This document shows positions 8,898-17,529 of a stretch of DNA of 64,000 bases, in pieces. The position numbers and the translations under genes were made by a program. Source of the stretch: Pseudarthrobacter siccitolerans (GTDB lineage Bacteria > Actinomycetota > Actinomycetes > Actinomycetales > Micrococcaceae); assembly GCF_030823375.1 (NCBI RefSeq), contig NZ_JAUSXB010000001.1:372001-436000 (forward strand), written 5' to 3'. Numbering within the stretch: the stretch's first letter is position 1; each line of letters opens with the position of its first letter. The notes under the pieces were generated by a model. The model worked only from the letters and a program-made list of their open reading frames with translations, was not told where the DNA came from and did no database searches.

Positions 8898-9962
8898 TCA
8901 GAAGGCGTAGCGGATGCGGCAGTAGGGGGCGATCTGCTCAATAAGGGAGGTGAGCTGCCGCACGTAGCGGGCCTTGCTGCCCGAACGGTAGCGGACATTG
9001 TTGAAACCGTTGGAGGAGACCTTCGATTCCTGGAGGTCCGGACGCCACAGGACCTGCTCCGCCTGCGGGTGCCACCCCAGGTTGACCTCGTGCAGCCGGT
9101 CGTTGTGGGTCAGGAAGATGACCTCAGCCGCGAGCTGGGCCTTGGCGGCGGGGGTCAGGGTGTCGTCGAGTTGGCGCAGCAGCTCTTCCCAATCCCTGAT
9201 CCACGTGTCAGTGATGATGACGGGGGAGAAGTTCACATGGACCTCGTACCCCGCATCAACGAAGTCGTTGATGGCAGCTATTCGTTGGGCCACCGCCGAG
9301 GTTCGGACATCAATCGATTTCGCCAGGTCCGCAGGCATGAGGGAAAAACGGATCCTGGTGTGGCCGCCGTGGTCCCAGTCGAGCATTGCGGGGTTCACAT
9401 ACTTGGTGGCAAAGGACAGCTTGGCGGTGGGCATATCGCGGAAGAGCGTGACGAGATCTTCCACGTTGTCGCTGATGAGGGCATCGACGGAGCAATCACT
9501 GTTTTCACCGATGTCGTAGACCCAAAGCTCCGGGTCGCACTGGTTGGGCTCAAGCTTCATGCCCTGGCGGGTGGCGTGCCGTTCAAGGGTGCCGGCAATC
9601 TGGTCGATGTTCGCGAAGACCGTTACCGGGTTGCTGTACCCCTTGTGCCGGGGCACGTAGCAGTAGGCGCATGCCATGGCGCAGCCGTTCGCGGTGGAGG
9701 GCGCAATGAAGTCCGCGGACCTGCCGTTCGGCTTGACCGTCAGTGCCTTCTTGACCCCGAGGACCAGCGCCTCAGTTTTGATCCGGGACCAGCGCGGGAC
9801 ATTCGCTTCGTCACCGTGCACCTCCGGGATGTTCCAGTGGTTCTCAACGAGCACCACTTCGGCGTCCGGCCAGCGTTCGATGATCTCTTGGCCCCGGGGA
9901 AGTTCCAGCGCGGCAGGCTGCGCATAGATGCGCCGGATCTGCAGCAGCCGGTTGAATTCCAT
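8898..9962 (-). CDS. SPL-family radical SAM protein (spore photoproduct lyase-like)
   Basis: A 354-aa radical SAM protein. Cys94, Cys98 and Cys101 in CAMACAYCYVPRHKG form the CxxxCxxC 4Fe-4S site that cleaves S-adenosylmethionine. The overall layout, including the downstream WVYDIGENSD and the C-terminal NNVRYRSG, follows the spore photoproduct lyase family, which repairs the thymine dimer made in spores. The organism type is not spore-forming. From memory, true lyases have a catalytic Cys just before a TSD motif; here the matching position appears to be Glu in GENSD. The protein is thus probably a relative with another DNA- or RNA-repair or modifying role. Confidence 0.82.
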   Translation of the reverse strand: MEFNRLLQIRRIYAQPAALELPRGQEIIERWPDAEVVLVENHWNIPEVHGDEANVPRWSRIKTEALVLGVKKALTVKPNGRSADFIAPSTANGCAMACAYCYVPRHKGYSNPVTVFANIDQIAGTLERHATRQGMKLEPNQCDPELWVYDIGENSDCSVDALISDNVEDLVTLFRDMPTAKLSFATKYVNPAMLDWDHGGHTRIRFSLMPADLAKSIDVRTSAVAQRIAAINDFVDAGYEVHVNFSPVIITDTWIRDWEELLRQLDDTLTPAAKAQLAAEVIFLTHNDRLHEVNLGWHPQAEQVLWRPDLQESKVSSNGFNNVRYRSGSKARYVRQLTSLIEQIAPYCRIRYAF

Positions 9963-10095
9963 GGGTCCATTCTCCCAAGCCGCCGAAGTGGTCCCCGGCG
10001 GTTAAGCCCACGGCCTATTCGCGGCTTTCTTCCCGTACTGGCTTCAGGTGCCCCGGGACTGCTCCAGCGGAGAAAGCAGGAAACGTGCAGGTGAA

Positions 10096-10290
10096 CTAGC
10101 CACGGTATCCGAAAAGAAATCCGAGGAGCGGGTTCCGCACCTGCATCTGGATCGTGTACACCCCGCGGGCGTCGTCGAAGTTTTCATACAAGTCCTGGAA
10201 CACGGGCCGTCCCCGGTCCATCACCACGCGCTGGACATGGATCCGGTGTTCGAAAATCAGACCAAGCACATGGTCTGACTCATGGCGCTG
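10096..10290 (-). pseudogene. C-terminal remnant of a conserved protein (DUF4166-like)
   Basis: The minus strand reads an open stretch ESDHVLGLIFEHRIHVQRVV, then FQDLYENFDDARGVYTIQMQ and VRNPLLGFLFGYRG before a stop at 10096. This has the shape of the last strands of a beta-rich protein and recalls the DUF4166 C-terminus. No start codon with a binding site lies upstream, because the frame then runs under the downstream-facing arfB gene. I read it as a truncated remnant; the family name is from memory and weak. Confidence 0.3.
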
Positions 10291-10304
10291 CCCCCAAGGG
10301 CACG

Positions 10305-10727
10305 CTACTCGGCGGCAGGCCGCTTCCGTTGCTGTTTCGTGGTTGACCGCTCTTTCTTGGCGGTGAGGCGGCGACGATTCGATCCCCGGGTAGGTTTGGT
10401 CGCTTTGCGGCGGGGCGGATCCGGGGCAAGGCCTGCTGCGACAAGGTCGGCGAGCTTGGCGAGGGCGGCTTCGCGATTGCGCAGCTGCGAGCGTCGCCCG
10501 GAGGCGGCCACAGTGATCACCCCGGCGATGAGGCGCGGTTCGAGACGCGCGAGCAGGGTCAGCCGTTGGCTGTCTGAAAGCGCCAACGAGTCGCTCACGT
10601 TCCACGAGAGTTCCACGCGGCTGTCCGAGGTGTTGACGTGTTGACCGCCCGGCCCGGACGAGCGCGAGAACCGCCAGCGAAGTTCCGCTCCGGGAATCGT
10701 TAGCTCGAGCGACACTTCCAGATCCAT
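10305..10727 (-). CDS. arfB: Alternative ribosome-rescue factor / peptidyl-tRNA hydrolase ArfB
   Basis: A 140-aa class-I release-factor-like protein. The GGQ motif is present in SSGPGGQHVNTSDSRVEL, which inserts in the peptidyl-transferase centre and hydrolyses peptidyl-tRNA on stalled ribosomes. The C-terminal tail is very rich in Lys and Arg (RRRLTAKKERSTTKQQRKRP), as in ArfB/YaeJ, where it occupies the empty mRNA channel; there is no codon-recognition domain. The start is placed at the Met of MDLEVSLELT (10727), because the 11 residues before it do not belong to the family. Single gene, no operon. Confidence 0.9.
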   Translation of the reverse strand: MDLEVSLELTIPGAELRWRFSRSSGPGGQHVNTSDSRVELSWNVSDSLALSDSQRLTLLARLEPRLIAGVITVAASGRRSQLRNREAALAKLADLVAAGLAPDPPRRKATKPTRGSNRRRLTAKKERSTTKQQRKRPAAE

Positions 10728-10756
10728 GCAACCAGCGTTGCATGGATCTGGATGCT

Positions 10757-13099
10757 TCAAGAAGCGTCAACAGTCACGGTCCGTGTCGCCTGGACCTCGC
10801 CCGTGACCCAGTGCAGGAAATCGATCGCGATTTTGTACGTTCCCTTCGCCGGTGGGCGCAACAGGAAGTCAAACTTCTCGGCTGCGCCGGACCTGAGGAC
10901 GCTGGTCAGCAGCGGCTGGCCGGCCAGCGAGGGGTGGACCGCCGGCCCGTCAGGGGCCGGGGTGTTCCAGAAGGGGCGGCCATCGTGGGCGATAAGTTCG
11001 GCGATTTCCGCCGGTTCGCCCTTCGAGTCGAGGAACCGGGTACGGGTGGGAAAGTAGTCCACGTTCACCATGCGGACGAGTGTGGGCGCGACGCCCTCCC
11101 TCACGACATTCGCGCGCATCGAGCTGACCGCCCATATCCTGTCCCCGGTGGGTCGGTTGGCTACCGTCCCGCCTAAAAGAAGGAAGTGTTTGGGCTCGAA
11201 GCGGTTGAGCCCGGCATCGTCCCCGGACAAGCCGACTGCGTGATTCAGTTCGTGCCACCGGGGGTCGATGGAATAGGGAGCGATCAGTGTCTCGGTCGCA
11301 ATGTCGTACAGCGGACCCCCTACGGAGTGACGGCGCATTCCACGTGTGGGTGGGGGGTCGCTGACCGGAGGATCGATGATAATTGGCCCGAACATTCCCA
11401 TTTGCACGTGCAGGGGTGTGTTGACATGGCAGTGATAGAAATAGGTTCCCGCGGAGCCCCGGTTGGGGTTCCCGATTACGCCTACGTCTGTTCTCCATTG
11501 GTAGGTGTAGTGCCCGGAGACTTCATAGGAGGTGTGGCCTACGCCGTCGTTCCGGGGGTCGGGCTCGATACCGTGCCAGTGGATCGTGTGGACCCTCTTG
11601 CTGGGTTTGATGGTCCCGTGAAACAGCTTGCCCTCCGTCAGCCGCAATAATGGCGCGGGAAGCCCCCGCCCTGACTTGCCGCTCTCGAAACTCCAGAATT
11701 CGATTTCAGGCCCGTTCGGAATCTTCAGCGTCTTGTTAAAGAAGTCGAACTCCATGCTCAGGTCCGGGCGCTGGAGGAACTCCGTCTCCGGGCTACCCTC
11801 GTGAGGTTGATCCGAGGCGAACTCCACCTGGCTCCGGTATTTGTGGTGCCCGTCTTCCACCGTCTCCGGCAGGCCCGACTCAGGGATCGGGTCCTCGGCG
11901 AGAACCCAGTCGGCGACCAGACCGCCGGGGTATAGACCGCCGGCAGCCGTCTGGGAGGGCTCCGCGTGGCAGTGCATCGGATACCTCCAGTCCGCAGCCC
12001 GGGCGTCCCACACGTCATCCACCACATCCGGTGGACGCCGGACCGGAAGCAGTGATTCCTTGCGGTCCAATGGGGTCAGCTGAACAGTGTCCTCCCAGTG
12101 CTGGAGAACGACATCGCCGTCCGGGTTTACGGATCCGCCTTCGCGGGGAAAATCATCGCCATTAACCCGCACGGTCCAGACGTGGTTGCCGTGGTAATGA
12201 AGCTGGTGGTCCACGACGCCAGCGTTGACCATCCTCATCAGCTGGCCGGTGCGGATCGCACCCTCGCGCGGCGAAGCGCTGAAGTTCCGGACGTCGGTTT
12301 CGCGCGGGAGGCCAGACGGTAACGTATCCTGCTCCCGTCGCTCATTGAATTCTTCATTAGTGGTAACTGCAAGGGACTGGAAGCCCGAGTACCCGTTGAT
12401 GGTGAAGTACCGGGGCACCGCGGGCGTAGAGGCGGGGTTGACCGTCTGGCCCCGTGCGGCGATTCGGGCCCAGACCGGATCCACGTCGTGGCACAGCCAC
12501 AGCCACTGGCGCTCGAACTCAGTCCCGCCGGGGAAGAGCCGCCAGGCGTTGGCCGGGTCTATGACCACAAGCGCTCCGTAGAGCCCAAGGGTTCGTTCCA
12601 CTGGTTCGTTCCCCGGGTCCGAGAACAGGTAGGTCCCAGGCGGCGGTGCCCCGAACTCAAGGAGATACGAAGCTCCCGGAGCGATGGGGCGGGTGCTTTC
12701 ATCCCCGCGGGATGGGCCAGCGGTATGGAACCGGAGTTCGTGGGGCTGCGCAAGATGGTTGTGCACCCTGATCCGGATGACGCTTCCTGTCTCGGCGATG
12801 AGCGTCCGGTCCGGGAAATAGCTGGCCCAATATCCCCTCCTGGCCAAATACTCGCCCGGATTGTCCGGGTCTTTGTCGAGCGGTGCCGGCCTGCCGAGTG
12901 GCGGCGGCGGGGCGTTAAGCGGATAGGTCCGGCTGGCCACCACTTCTCCGGGCGCAGTGAAGACGTGAGGGCTCATGGACAGCGGCGCGTCGACGTCGGA
13001 CACCGTGCCGGGGCGCTCGCCGAAGCCCCGGTGGTAGACCAAGGAGCCGTCCACCATCGCTTTGTAACCTTCATTGATATGGATGTCCAAAATGTTCAT
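10757..13099 (-). CDS. Large multicopper oxidase (780 aa) without its own signal peptide
   Basis: Cupredoxin-type copper motifs occur in four places: HNH at residues 113-115; HYHGNH at about 301-306; YPMHCHAE at about 373-380; and IHWHG and FYHCHVNTPLHVQMGM at about 506-510 and 554-569. The last has the HCH..H...M pattern that supplies type-1 and trinuclear copper ligands. It should oxidise a metal ion or phenolic substrate and reduce oxygen to water. The N-terminus (MNILDIHINEGYKAMVDGSL) is not a signal peptide, although such enzymes act outside the cell. The gene upstream encodes a Tat-signal protein whose stop overlaps this start (ATGA), suggesting co-export. Its length and repeated domains recall manganese- or iron-oxidising multicopper oxidases. 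Confidence 0.85.
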   Translation of the reverse strand: MNILDIHINEGYKAMVDGSLVYHRGFGERPGTVSDVDAPLSMSPHVFTAPGEVVASRTYPLNAPPPPLGRPAPLDKDPDNPGEYLARRGYWASYFPDRTLIAETGSVIRIRVHNHLAQPHELRFHTAGPSRGDESTRPIAPGASYLLEFGAPPPGTYLFSDPGNEPVERTLGLYGALVVIDPANAWRLFPGGTEFERQWLWLCHDVDPVWARIAARGQTVNPASTPAVPRYFTINGYSGFQSLAVTTNEEFNERREQDTLPSGLPRETDVRNFSASPREGAIRTGQLMRMVNAGVVDHQLHYHGNHVWTVRVNGDDFPREGGSVNPDGDVVLQHWEDTVQLTPLDRKESLLPVRRPPDVVDDVWDARAADWRYPMHCHAEPSQTAAGGLYPGGLVADWVLAEDPIPESGLPETVEDGHHKYRSQVEFASDQPHEGSPETEFLQRPDLSMEFDFFNKTLKIPNGPEIEFWSFESGKSGRGLPAPLLRLTEGKLFHGTIKPSKRVHTIHWHGIEPDPRNDGVGHTSYEVSGHYTYQWRTDVGVIGNPNRGSAGTYFYHCHVNTPLHVQMGMFGPIIIDPPVSDPPPTRGMRRHSVGGPLYDIATETLIAPYSIDPRWHELNHAVGLSGDDAGLNRFEPKHFLLLGGTVANRPTGDRIWAVSSMRANVVREGVAPTLVRMVNVDYFPTRTRFLDSKGEPAEIAELIAHDGRPFWNTPAPDGPAVHPSLAGQPLLTSVLRSGAAEKFDFLLRPPAKGTYKIAIDFLHWVTGEVQATRTVTVDAS

Positions 13100-13779
13100 G
13101 ACCGGGCCTCGTTCATCGTGAAGGGCGGCAAGGCCAACCGGTAGCCCGTGTCCTGCTGCTCGTCTGAGTAGTCCAGCTCGAGGTCCTGCAAGTCGCGCGG
13201 GACCAGGTAGCTGATCAGGATGTGCTCTAAAGCCTGCGGTGCGATGGGGCCGGGGTTCCGGTCGGAGTCCCGCGGCGTGATGGTGATCGAAGACGGGTTG
13301 AGCCTTAGCCGAAGCTGCCCCGGGCTGAAAAGCACTGGCTGTGGCCCAGTGTTCTCAAGTCGCATTTCCAGCAGCACCACGTGGGGCCAGGTGCGGTTCA
13401 CTGGTTCGGGCGACGCCGGGTCCTCCAATGTCCCGCCGTCATGGCCATGCCCGTTCGGGTCAAGCTCTTCCCCAGCACTGACCCGCCGAACCTGTGTGCC
13501 ACGGCCCAGGGCCCCGCCGGTGCCCATGTAGGAAGCAGCGGCTGCCAGGGTCTTGAAAGCCGGTTGGCCGTGGCCATCGAGGCGGGCAAGGCGTCCTGCC
13601 CGAACAACGGTGAGGGACCCAAAAGCCGTGGCCACGCTCGTGGTGGCGTGCTGCAAACTTCGCCCGAAGACGCCGTAGGTGCCTCCGGCCAGCAGCAGGA
13701 AAGCACCGCCGCTCAGTACCAATCCAAATTGGCGCCGGCTTAGGCCTCGTTCGGTGAACTGGTTTGTGTGGGTATTCAT
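13096..13779 (-). CDS. Tat-exported partner protein of the multicopper oxidase
   Basis: A 227-aa protein starting at the ATG at 13779, which has AGGAGG four bases upstream; a longer frame from 13848 is rejected for that reason. The N-terminus carries a twin-arginine signal, GLSRRQFGLVLSGGAFLLL. The mature part contains a His/Asp/Gly-rich loop (HGHDGG) and a beta-rich segment VVLLEMRLENTGPQPVLFSP. The stop overlaps the start of the multicopper oxidase, so the two are translated together. By analogy with the tyrosinase carrier pair MelC1-MelC2, it may carry the oxidase through the Tat pore and/or deliver copper. That role is inference. Confidence 0.72.
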   Translation of the reverse strand: MNTHTNQFTERGLSRRQFGLVLSGGAFLLLAGGTYGVFGRSLQHATTSVATAFGSLTVVRAGRLARLDGHGQPAFKTLAAAASYMGTGGALGRGTQVRRVSAGEELDPNGHGHDGGTLEDPASPEPVNRTWPHVVLLEMRLENTGPQPVLFSPGQLRLRLNPSSITITPRDSDRNPGPIAPQALEHILISYLVPRDLQDLELDYSDEQQDTGYRLALPPFTMNEARS

Positions 13780-14271
13780 GTAGCCTCCTATACGATTCAG
13801 GATTTGGCTCATCCTGCTAACAGCCACCTGCGGAAACCTTGGAAGCAATCAACGCCGGCACCTGCAGCAAGCGCGAGCAGTCCGGCCTTTGATGCAGGCC
13901 GTACATCTGGGAGCAGCTCATTTGCCATGTCCAGGTGCCGGCTGCCAGCAGAGCTATCCATCCCACCACTTGTGCTCTCAGTGACAGTCCGCCCCTTCCG
14001 CTGTCCTGCCGGCCCTGGTTTGTCCATGCGCCACTTGGGCCCTTGACTGCGTGCGAGCCTGGCGACCGGGCTTGGGAAATTCTTGGCATGGCCATCAGCG
14101 GCCCCGAGGTTCTTCCTACCCTGAGCCGGGCAGGCAGCCGGGCGCGTGCGGTTCAGTGCCGTTGCTGCGGACGGTAGACTTGGATGGGCCGTTCTCCGGC
14201 CATTGCCGCCCACGCCCGCCACAGACGCTCCGGGCTGCGGCTTATCCCTGCTGTGAAAGGCTCTACCTGCT
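13780..14271. other. Intergenic region, no gene supported
   Basis: About 490 bp between the Tat-protein gene and the ABC-F gene, which point away from each other. Several open frames exist on both strands, but none has a family motif or a good start site. It must contain the promoters of both neighbours; the AGGAGG for the Tat protein lies at its left edge. A minus-strand frame near 13820-14000 has a short hydrophobic run that might be the relic of a small membrane protein, but this is not strong enough to call. Confidence 0.5.
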
Positions 14272-15870
14272 GTGATTACTGTCCAGGATCTTGAACTGCG
14301 TGCCGGCGCCCGGCTCCTGATGGACCAGGTGAGCTTCCGCATCGACAAGGGAGACAAGATCGGCCTGGTGGGCCGCAACGGAGCCGGCAAGACCACGCTC
14401 ACCCGTGTTCTTGCAGGGGAGGGCCTGCCCGCTGCCGGCAAGGTGACCCGCAGCGGTGAGATCGGTTACCTGCCGCAGGACCCGCGCACCCCGGATATGG
14501 AGCAGTTGGCCCGTGACCGCATCCTGTCCGTCCGCGGCCTGGACATCGCCGTCGGCAAACTCCGCCTGGCCCATGAAGAGATGGCGAGCGAGGACGCCGC
14601 GGTACAGCGCAAGGCGATGAACCGCTATGACCGGCTCGAGTCCGAGTTCCTGGCGGCCGGCGGCTACGCTGCCGAAGCCGAGGCCGCCGCAATCTGCTCC
14701 AACCTGGCTCTGCCGGACCGCCTCTTGAACCAGCCCCTCAAAACCCTGTCCGGTGGCCAGCGCCGACGTGTTGAGCTGGCAAGAATCCTTTACTCCGACG
14801 CCGAGACCATGCTCCTTGACGAGCCCACCAACCACCTCGACGCCGATTCCATCGCCTGGCTGCGCGACTTCCTGAAAAACCACCAGGGCGGCCTCATCGT
14901 GATCAGCCACGATACCGAGCTGCTCGAAGCCACGGTCAACAAGGTCTTCCTCCTTGACGCGAACCGGGCGCAGATCGACTTCTACAACATGGACTGGAAG
15001 CGCTACCTCACCCAGCGCGAAACTGACGAGCGGGCCCGCAAACGCGAACGTGCCAACGCCGAAAAGAAAGCCCAGGTCCTGTTTGACCAGGCCAACAAGA
15101 TGCGCGCGAAGGCCACCAAAGCCGTGGCCGCACAGAACATGGCCAAGCGCGCCGAGCGCCTCCTCAGCGGGCTCGAAGCAGTCCGCGAGCAGGACCGCGT
15201 GGCCGCGCTGCGCTTCCCGGATCCGTCGCCCTGCGGCAGGACACCGCTCACGGCCGAAGGCCTCAGCAAGTCGTACGGCTCCCTGGAGATCTTCACCGAT
15301 GTGGACCTCGCCATCGACCGCGGCTCCAAGGTAGTCATCCTCGGCCTCAACGGCGCCGGCAAGACCACCCTCCTGCGGATGCTGGCGGGCGTGGACAAGC
15401 CGGACACCGGTGACGTTATCGCCGGTCACGGCCTCAAGGTGGGCTACTACGCCCAGGAGCACGAGACGCTCGACGTCGACCGCACCGTCCTGGAAAACAT
15501 GCGCTCCGCTGCTCCCGACATGAAGGACGCAGAGGTGCGCGGCATTCTCGGCTCGTTCCTGTTCTCCGGTGACGACGTGGAAAAGCCTGCCGGCGTGCTC
15601 TCCGGCGGCGAGAAGACCCGCCTGGCACTGGCCACGATCGTGGCCTCCAGCGCCAACGTGCTGCTCCTGGACGAGCCCACCAACAACCTGGACCCCGCCA
15701 GCCGCGCCGAGATCCTGGGCGCACTGAAGAACTACAGCGGCGCCGTCGTCCTGGTCAGCCACGACGAGGGGGCAGTCGAGGCCCTCAACCCCGAGCGCGT
15801 CGTCCTGCTGCCCGACGGCGTCGAAGACCACTGGAACGAAGACTACCTGGACCTCATTACGCTGGCTTAG
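14272..15870 (+). CDS. ABC-F family ATPase (translation factor / antibiotic-resistance type)
   Basis: A 532-aa soluble protein with two ABC domains and no membrane segments. First domain: Walker A GRNGAGKTTL near residue 36, signature LSGGQRRRVELARIL, Walker B MLLDEPTNHLD. Second domain: Walker A LNGAGKTTLL near residue 360, signature LSGGEKTRLALA, Walker B LLLDEPTNNLD. Between them is a charged alpha-helical linker with a long run of Arg/Lys/Glu, which in ABC-F proteins reaches toward the ribosomal P-site tRNA. The start is GTG at 14272. It probably acts on ribosomes as an EttA/Uup-like factor; I cannot separate housekeeping from resistance roles. Confidence 0.93.
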   Translation: MITVQDLELRAGARLLMDQVSFRIDKGDKIGLVGRNGAGKTTLTRVLAGEGLPAAGKVTRSGEIGYLPQDPRTPDMEQLARDRILSVRGLDIAVGKLRLAHEEMASEDAAVQRKAMNRYDRLESEFLAAGGYAAEAEAAAICSNLALPDRLLNQPLKTLSGGQRRRVELARILYSDAETMLLDEPTNHLDADSIAWLRDFLKNHQGGLIVISHDTELLEATVNKVFLLDANRAQIDFYNMDWKRYLTQRETDERARKRERANAEKKAQVLFDQANKMRAKATKAVAAQNMAKRAERLLSGLEAVREQDRVAALRFPDPSPCGRTPLTAEGLSKSYGSLEIFTDVDLAIDRGSKVVILGLNGAGKTTLLRMLAGVDKPDTGDVIAGHGLKVGYYAQEHETLDVDRTVLENMRSAAPDMKDAEVRGILGSFLFSGDDVEKPAGVLSGGEKTRLALATIVASSANVLLLDEPTNNLDPASRAEILGALKNYSGAVVLVSHDEGAVEALNPERVVLLPDGVEDHWNEDYLDLITLA

Positions 15871-15873
15871 GGG

Positions 15874-16311
15874 TCAGTCTTCCTTCAGTTTCTGGGCGAG
15901 CATCACGAGGATTCCGCTGGGACCGCGGAGGTACGTGAGTTTGTAAACGTCGCCGTAGGTCGCCACGCCGCGCAGCGGACGGCATCCGTGCCTGGCAGCT
16001 ATCTCAAGGGCCTCATCGATGTCGTCCACCGAGAAGGCCACCCGGTGCATGCCGATGTCGTTCGGCCGGGTCGGGTTCGACTCGTTGGCTTTGGGGTGGA
16101 TGTATTCGAAGAGCTCAAGCTGGCCATGGCCGTCCGGGGTCTGCAGCATCGCAATCTTGGCGTGGTTGCCATCCAGCCCCACGGCAGTGTCTGTCCACTC
16201 GCCGCTGACCGTGTCACGGCCGACGACCGTGAGCCCGAGGTCGGTGAAAAAGTCGATGGTTGCTTCGAGGTCGCGAACGGCGATTCCGACGTTCTCAAGT
16301 TTGATGGCCAT
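15874..16311 (-). CDS. VOC-family (glyoxalase/methylmalonyl-CoA epimerase-like) protein
   Basis: A 145-aa vicinal-oxygen-chelate protein with two beta-alpha-beta-beta-beta units: LENVGIAVRDLEATIDFF at the N-terminus and MHRVAFSVDDIDEALEIA in the middle. It resembles methylmalonyl-CoA epimerase in length and order. Two of the usual four metal ligands seem absent: Asn stands where the first His is expected (ENVGIAV) and Met where the last Glu is expected (LVMLAQ), while His in MHRVAF and Glu in LELFEY remain. A different VOC activity is therefore likely. It converges with the ABC-F gene, ending three bases away. Confidence 0.85.
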   Translation of the reverse strand: MAIKLENVGIAVRDLEATIDFFTDLGLTVVGRDTVSGEWTDTAVGLDGNHAKIAMLQTPDGHGQLELFEYIHPKANESNPTRPNDIGMHRVAFSVDDIDEALEIAARHGCRPLRGVATYGDVYKLTYLRGPSGILVMLAQKLKED

Positions 16312-16383
16312 GCGTTGAAGCTACCAAGGCGGACCGGTTAGCTCCAGTGCCGGTCCTCGACTGAACGGTACAAGCTGCGCAAA

Positions 16384-17259
16384 TCAGTACCCCTGGGCGT
16401 CCAGGAGGGCGTCTTCCTCTTCCTCGGCCGTCGCCTTCTTCCGCTTTTTGGGGACGGGCGGACGACGGCGGGCTGCCGCGGCAGCCGAATGGCGCACGCC
16501 GTCTGGCAATCCGTCGTCGTCCTCCGCATCAATCGCCGCGTTGCGCGCCTGTTGGCGGGCGGCATAGCCGAAGCCCACGAACATCAGCACGCCGAACGCG
16601 AACCACTGCAGTGAGTAGGAAAGGTGGGTGCCTTCCTCGGTGGAAGGCTTCGGAAACGGCAGCGGCATCTCCGCTGCCGCCGGCGTCTCGGACGCAAGCT
16701 GGCCGTATGCCCCGGTCAGCAGGGGGTACCCGAGCTGGGCAGAGTAGGCGGTGAGATCGATGGACGCCAGCTGCCCTTCCGGCGCACCGCGCTGGAGTGC
16801 AGGCTCAGGATGCTTTAAGCGCACGACGGCGGTCACCTCACCCGAGGGAGGTGCCGGCACCGAATCGGGGCTGCCGGGATTGTTGTTGCCGATGGGCAGC
16901 CACCCCCGGTCAACAATCACGGTTTCGCCAGTGGCCAGCCGGAACGGCACAACCACTTCGTAGCCCGGCTGGCCGTTCAACGGCCGATTCCGGACGATGC
17001 GCTGCCCGTCTGGGAGGTACGAGCCTTTCAGCTCCACCTGCGTCCACTCCTTGCCCGGGTCGAGCTGGTCGAAGTCTTCCCTGACATCGGCAAAGGGGAC
17101 AGGCGTTGCCGAGTAGTTGGTCACCACCCGGTTGATCTCGGCCAGGGTTTCGGCGCGACGGTCCATCTGCCAGCGGCCCAGGAAAACGCAGGCGGTGGCG
17201 AAGATCGCGGCCAGCAGGAGATAACCCAGCCATTTGCTGGAAAAGAGGAAACGGTACAT
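16384..17259 (-). CDS. SURF1 family protein (cytochrome oxidase assembly)
   Basis: A 291-aa membrane protein with one helix at each side of a large extracytoplasmic loop: residues about 11-30 (WLGYLLLAAIFATACVFLG) and a second near 225-245. Between them lie GRWQMDRRAETL, the block NRPLNGQPGYEVVVPF and DRGWLPIGNN, typical of SURF1, which helps insert haem a into cytochrome c oxidase. A Lys/Arg-rich tail follows. It is the last gene of an operon of three on the minus strand; its ATG directly follows the stop of the 89-aa gene. Confidence 0.92.
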   Translation of the reverse strand: MYRFLFSSKWLGYLLLAAIFATACVFLGRWQMDRRAETLAEINRVVTNYSATPVPFADVREDFDQLDPGKEWTQVELKGSYLPDGQRIVRNRPLNGQPGYEVVVPFRLATGETVIVDRGWLPIGNNNPGSPDSVPAPPSGEVTAVVRLKHPEPALQRGAPEGQLASIDLTAYSAQLGYPLLTGAYGQLASETPAAAEMPLPFPKPSTEEGTHLSYSLQWFAFGVLMFVGFGYAARQQARNAAIDAEDDDGLPDGVRHSAAAAARRRPPVPKKRKKATAEEEEDALLDAQGY

Positions 17260-17529
17260 TCAGCTGTCCTGCTCCAGGGCACCGGATACCCGGCTGTCCT
17301 CAAGCGGTACGGTTTCCTTCCACAGGCCACGTGTTTGAAGGTAATCCTCAAGCCACTCGCGGTGGTCTCCGCAGGCAAGCCACGTCTTGCGGCGCTCGGG
17401 GGTATGGATCTTCGGGTTGTTCCACAGAAGCTGCCACGAAGCCTGGGACCGGCACGCCTTGCGGGAGCAGACAGCAGCGGATTCGCCCATCGTGGGGCCG
17501 GTTACCGCGGCGAAGTCGAAAATACTCAT
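17260..17529 (-). CDS. Small conserved protein of the SURF1 operon (89 aa)
   Basis: A short soluble protein with cysteines in CSRKACRSQASWQLLWNNPK and WLACGDHREWLEDYLQTRGL. The arrangement of Cys and His suggests a metal-binding or structural role, but I know no function; it occurs next to SURF1 in related actinobacteria. The start at 17529 overlaps the stop of the DUF3099 gene by four bases, and the stop touches the SURF1 start, so all three are probably one transcript. Confidence 0.8.
   Translation of the reverse strand: MSIFDFAAVTGPTMGESAAVCSRKACRSQASWQLLWNNPKIHTPERRKTWLACGDHREWLEDYLQTRGLWKETVPLEDSRVSGALEQDS

Noticed and set aside
8898..9962. Evidence that the organism forms spores
   Set aside because: No other sporulation gene is present and the gene content is of a non-sporing actinobacterium.
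8892..10094. A 400-codon plus-strand frame opposite the SPL-family gene
   Set aside because: Antisense shadow caused by high-GC codon bias; no motif, and the minus strand has clear radical-SAM motifs.
13809..14441. Minus-strand frame upstream of the Tat protein gene as a real gene
   Set aside because: No start signal or family similarity; it crosses the start of the ABC-F gene.
14263..15831. A 522-codon minus-strand frame opposite the ABC-F gene
   Set aside because: Antisense shadow; the plus strand has complete Walker and signature motifs.
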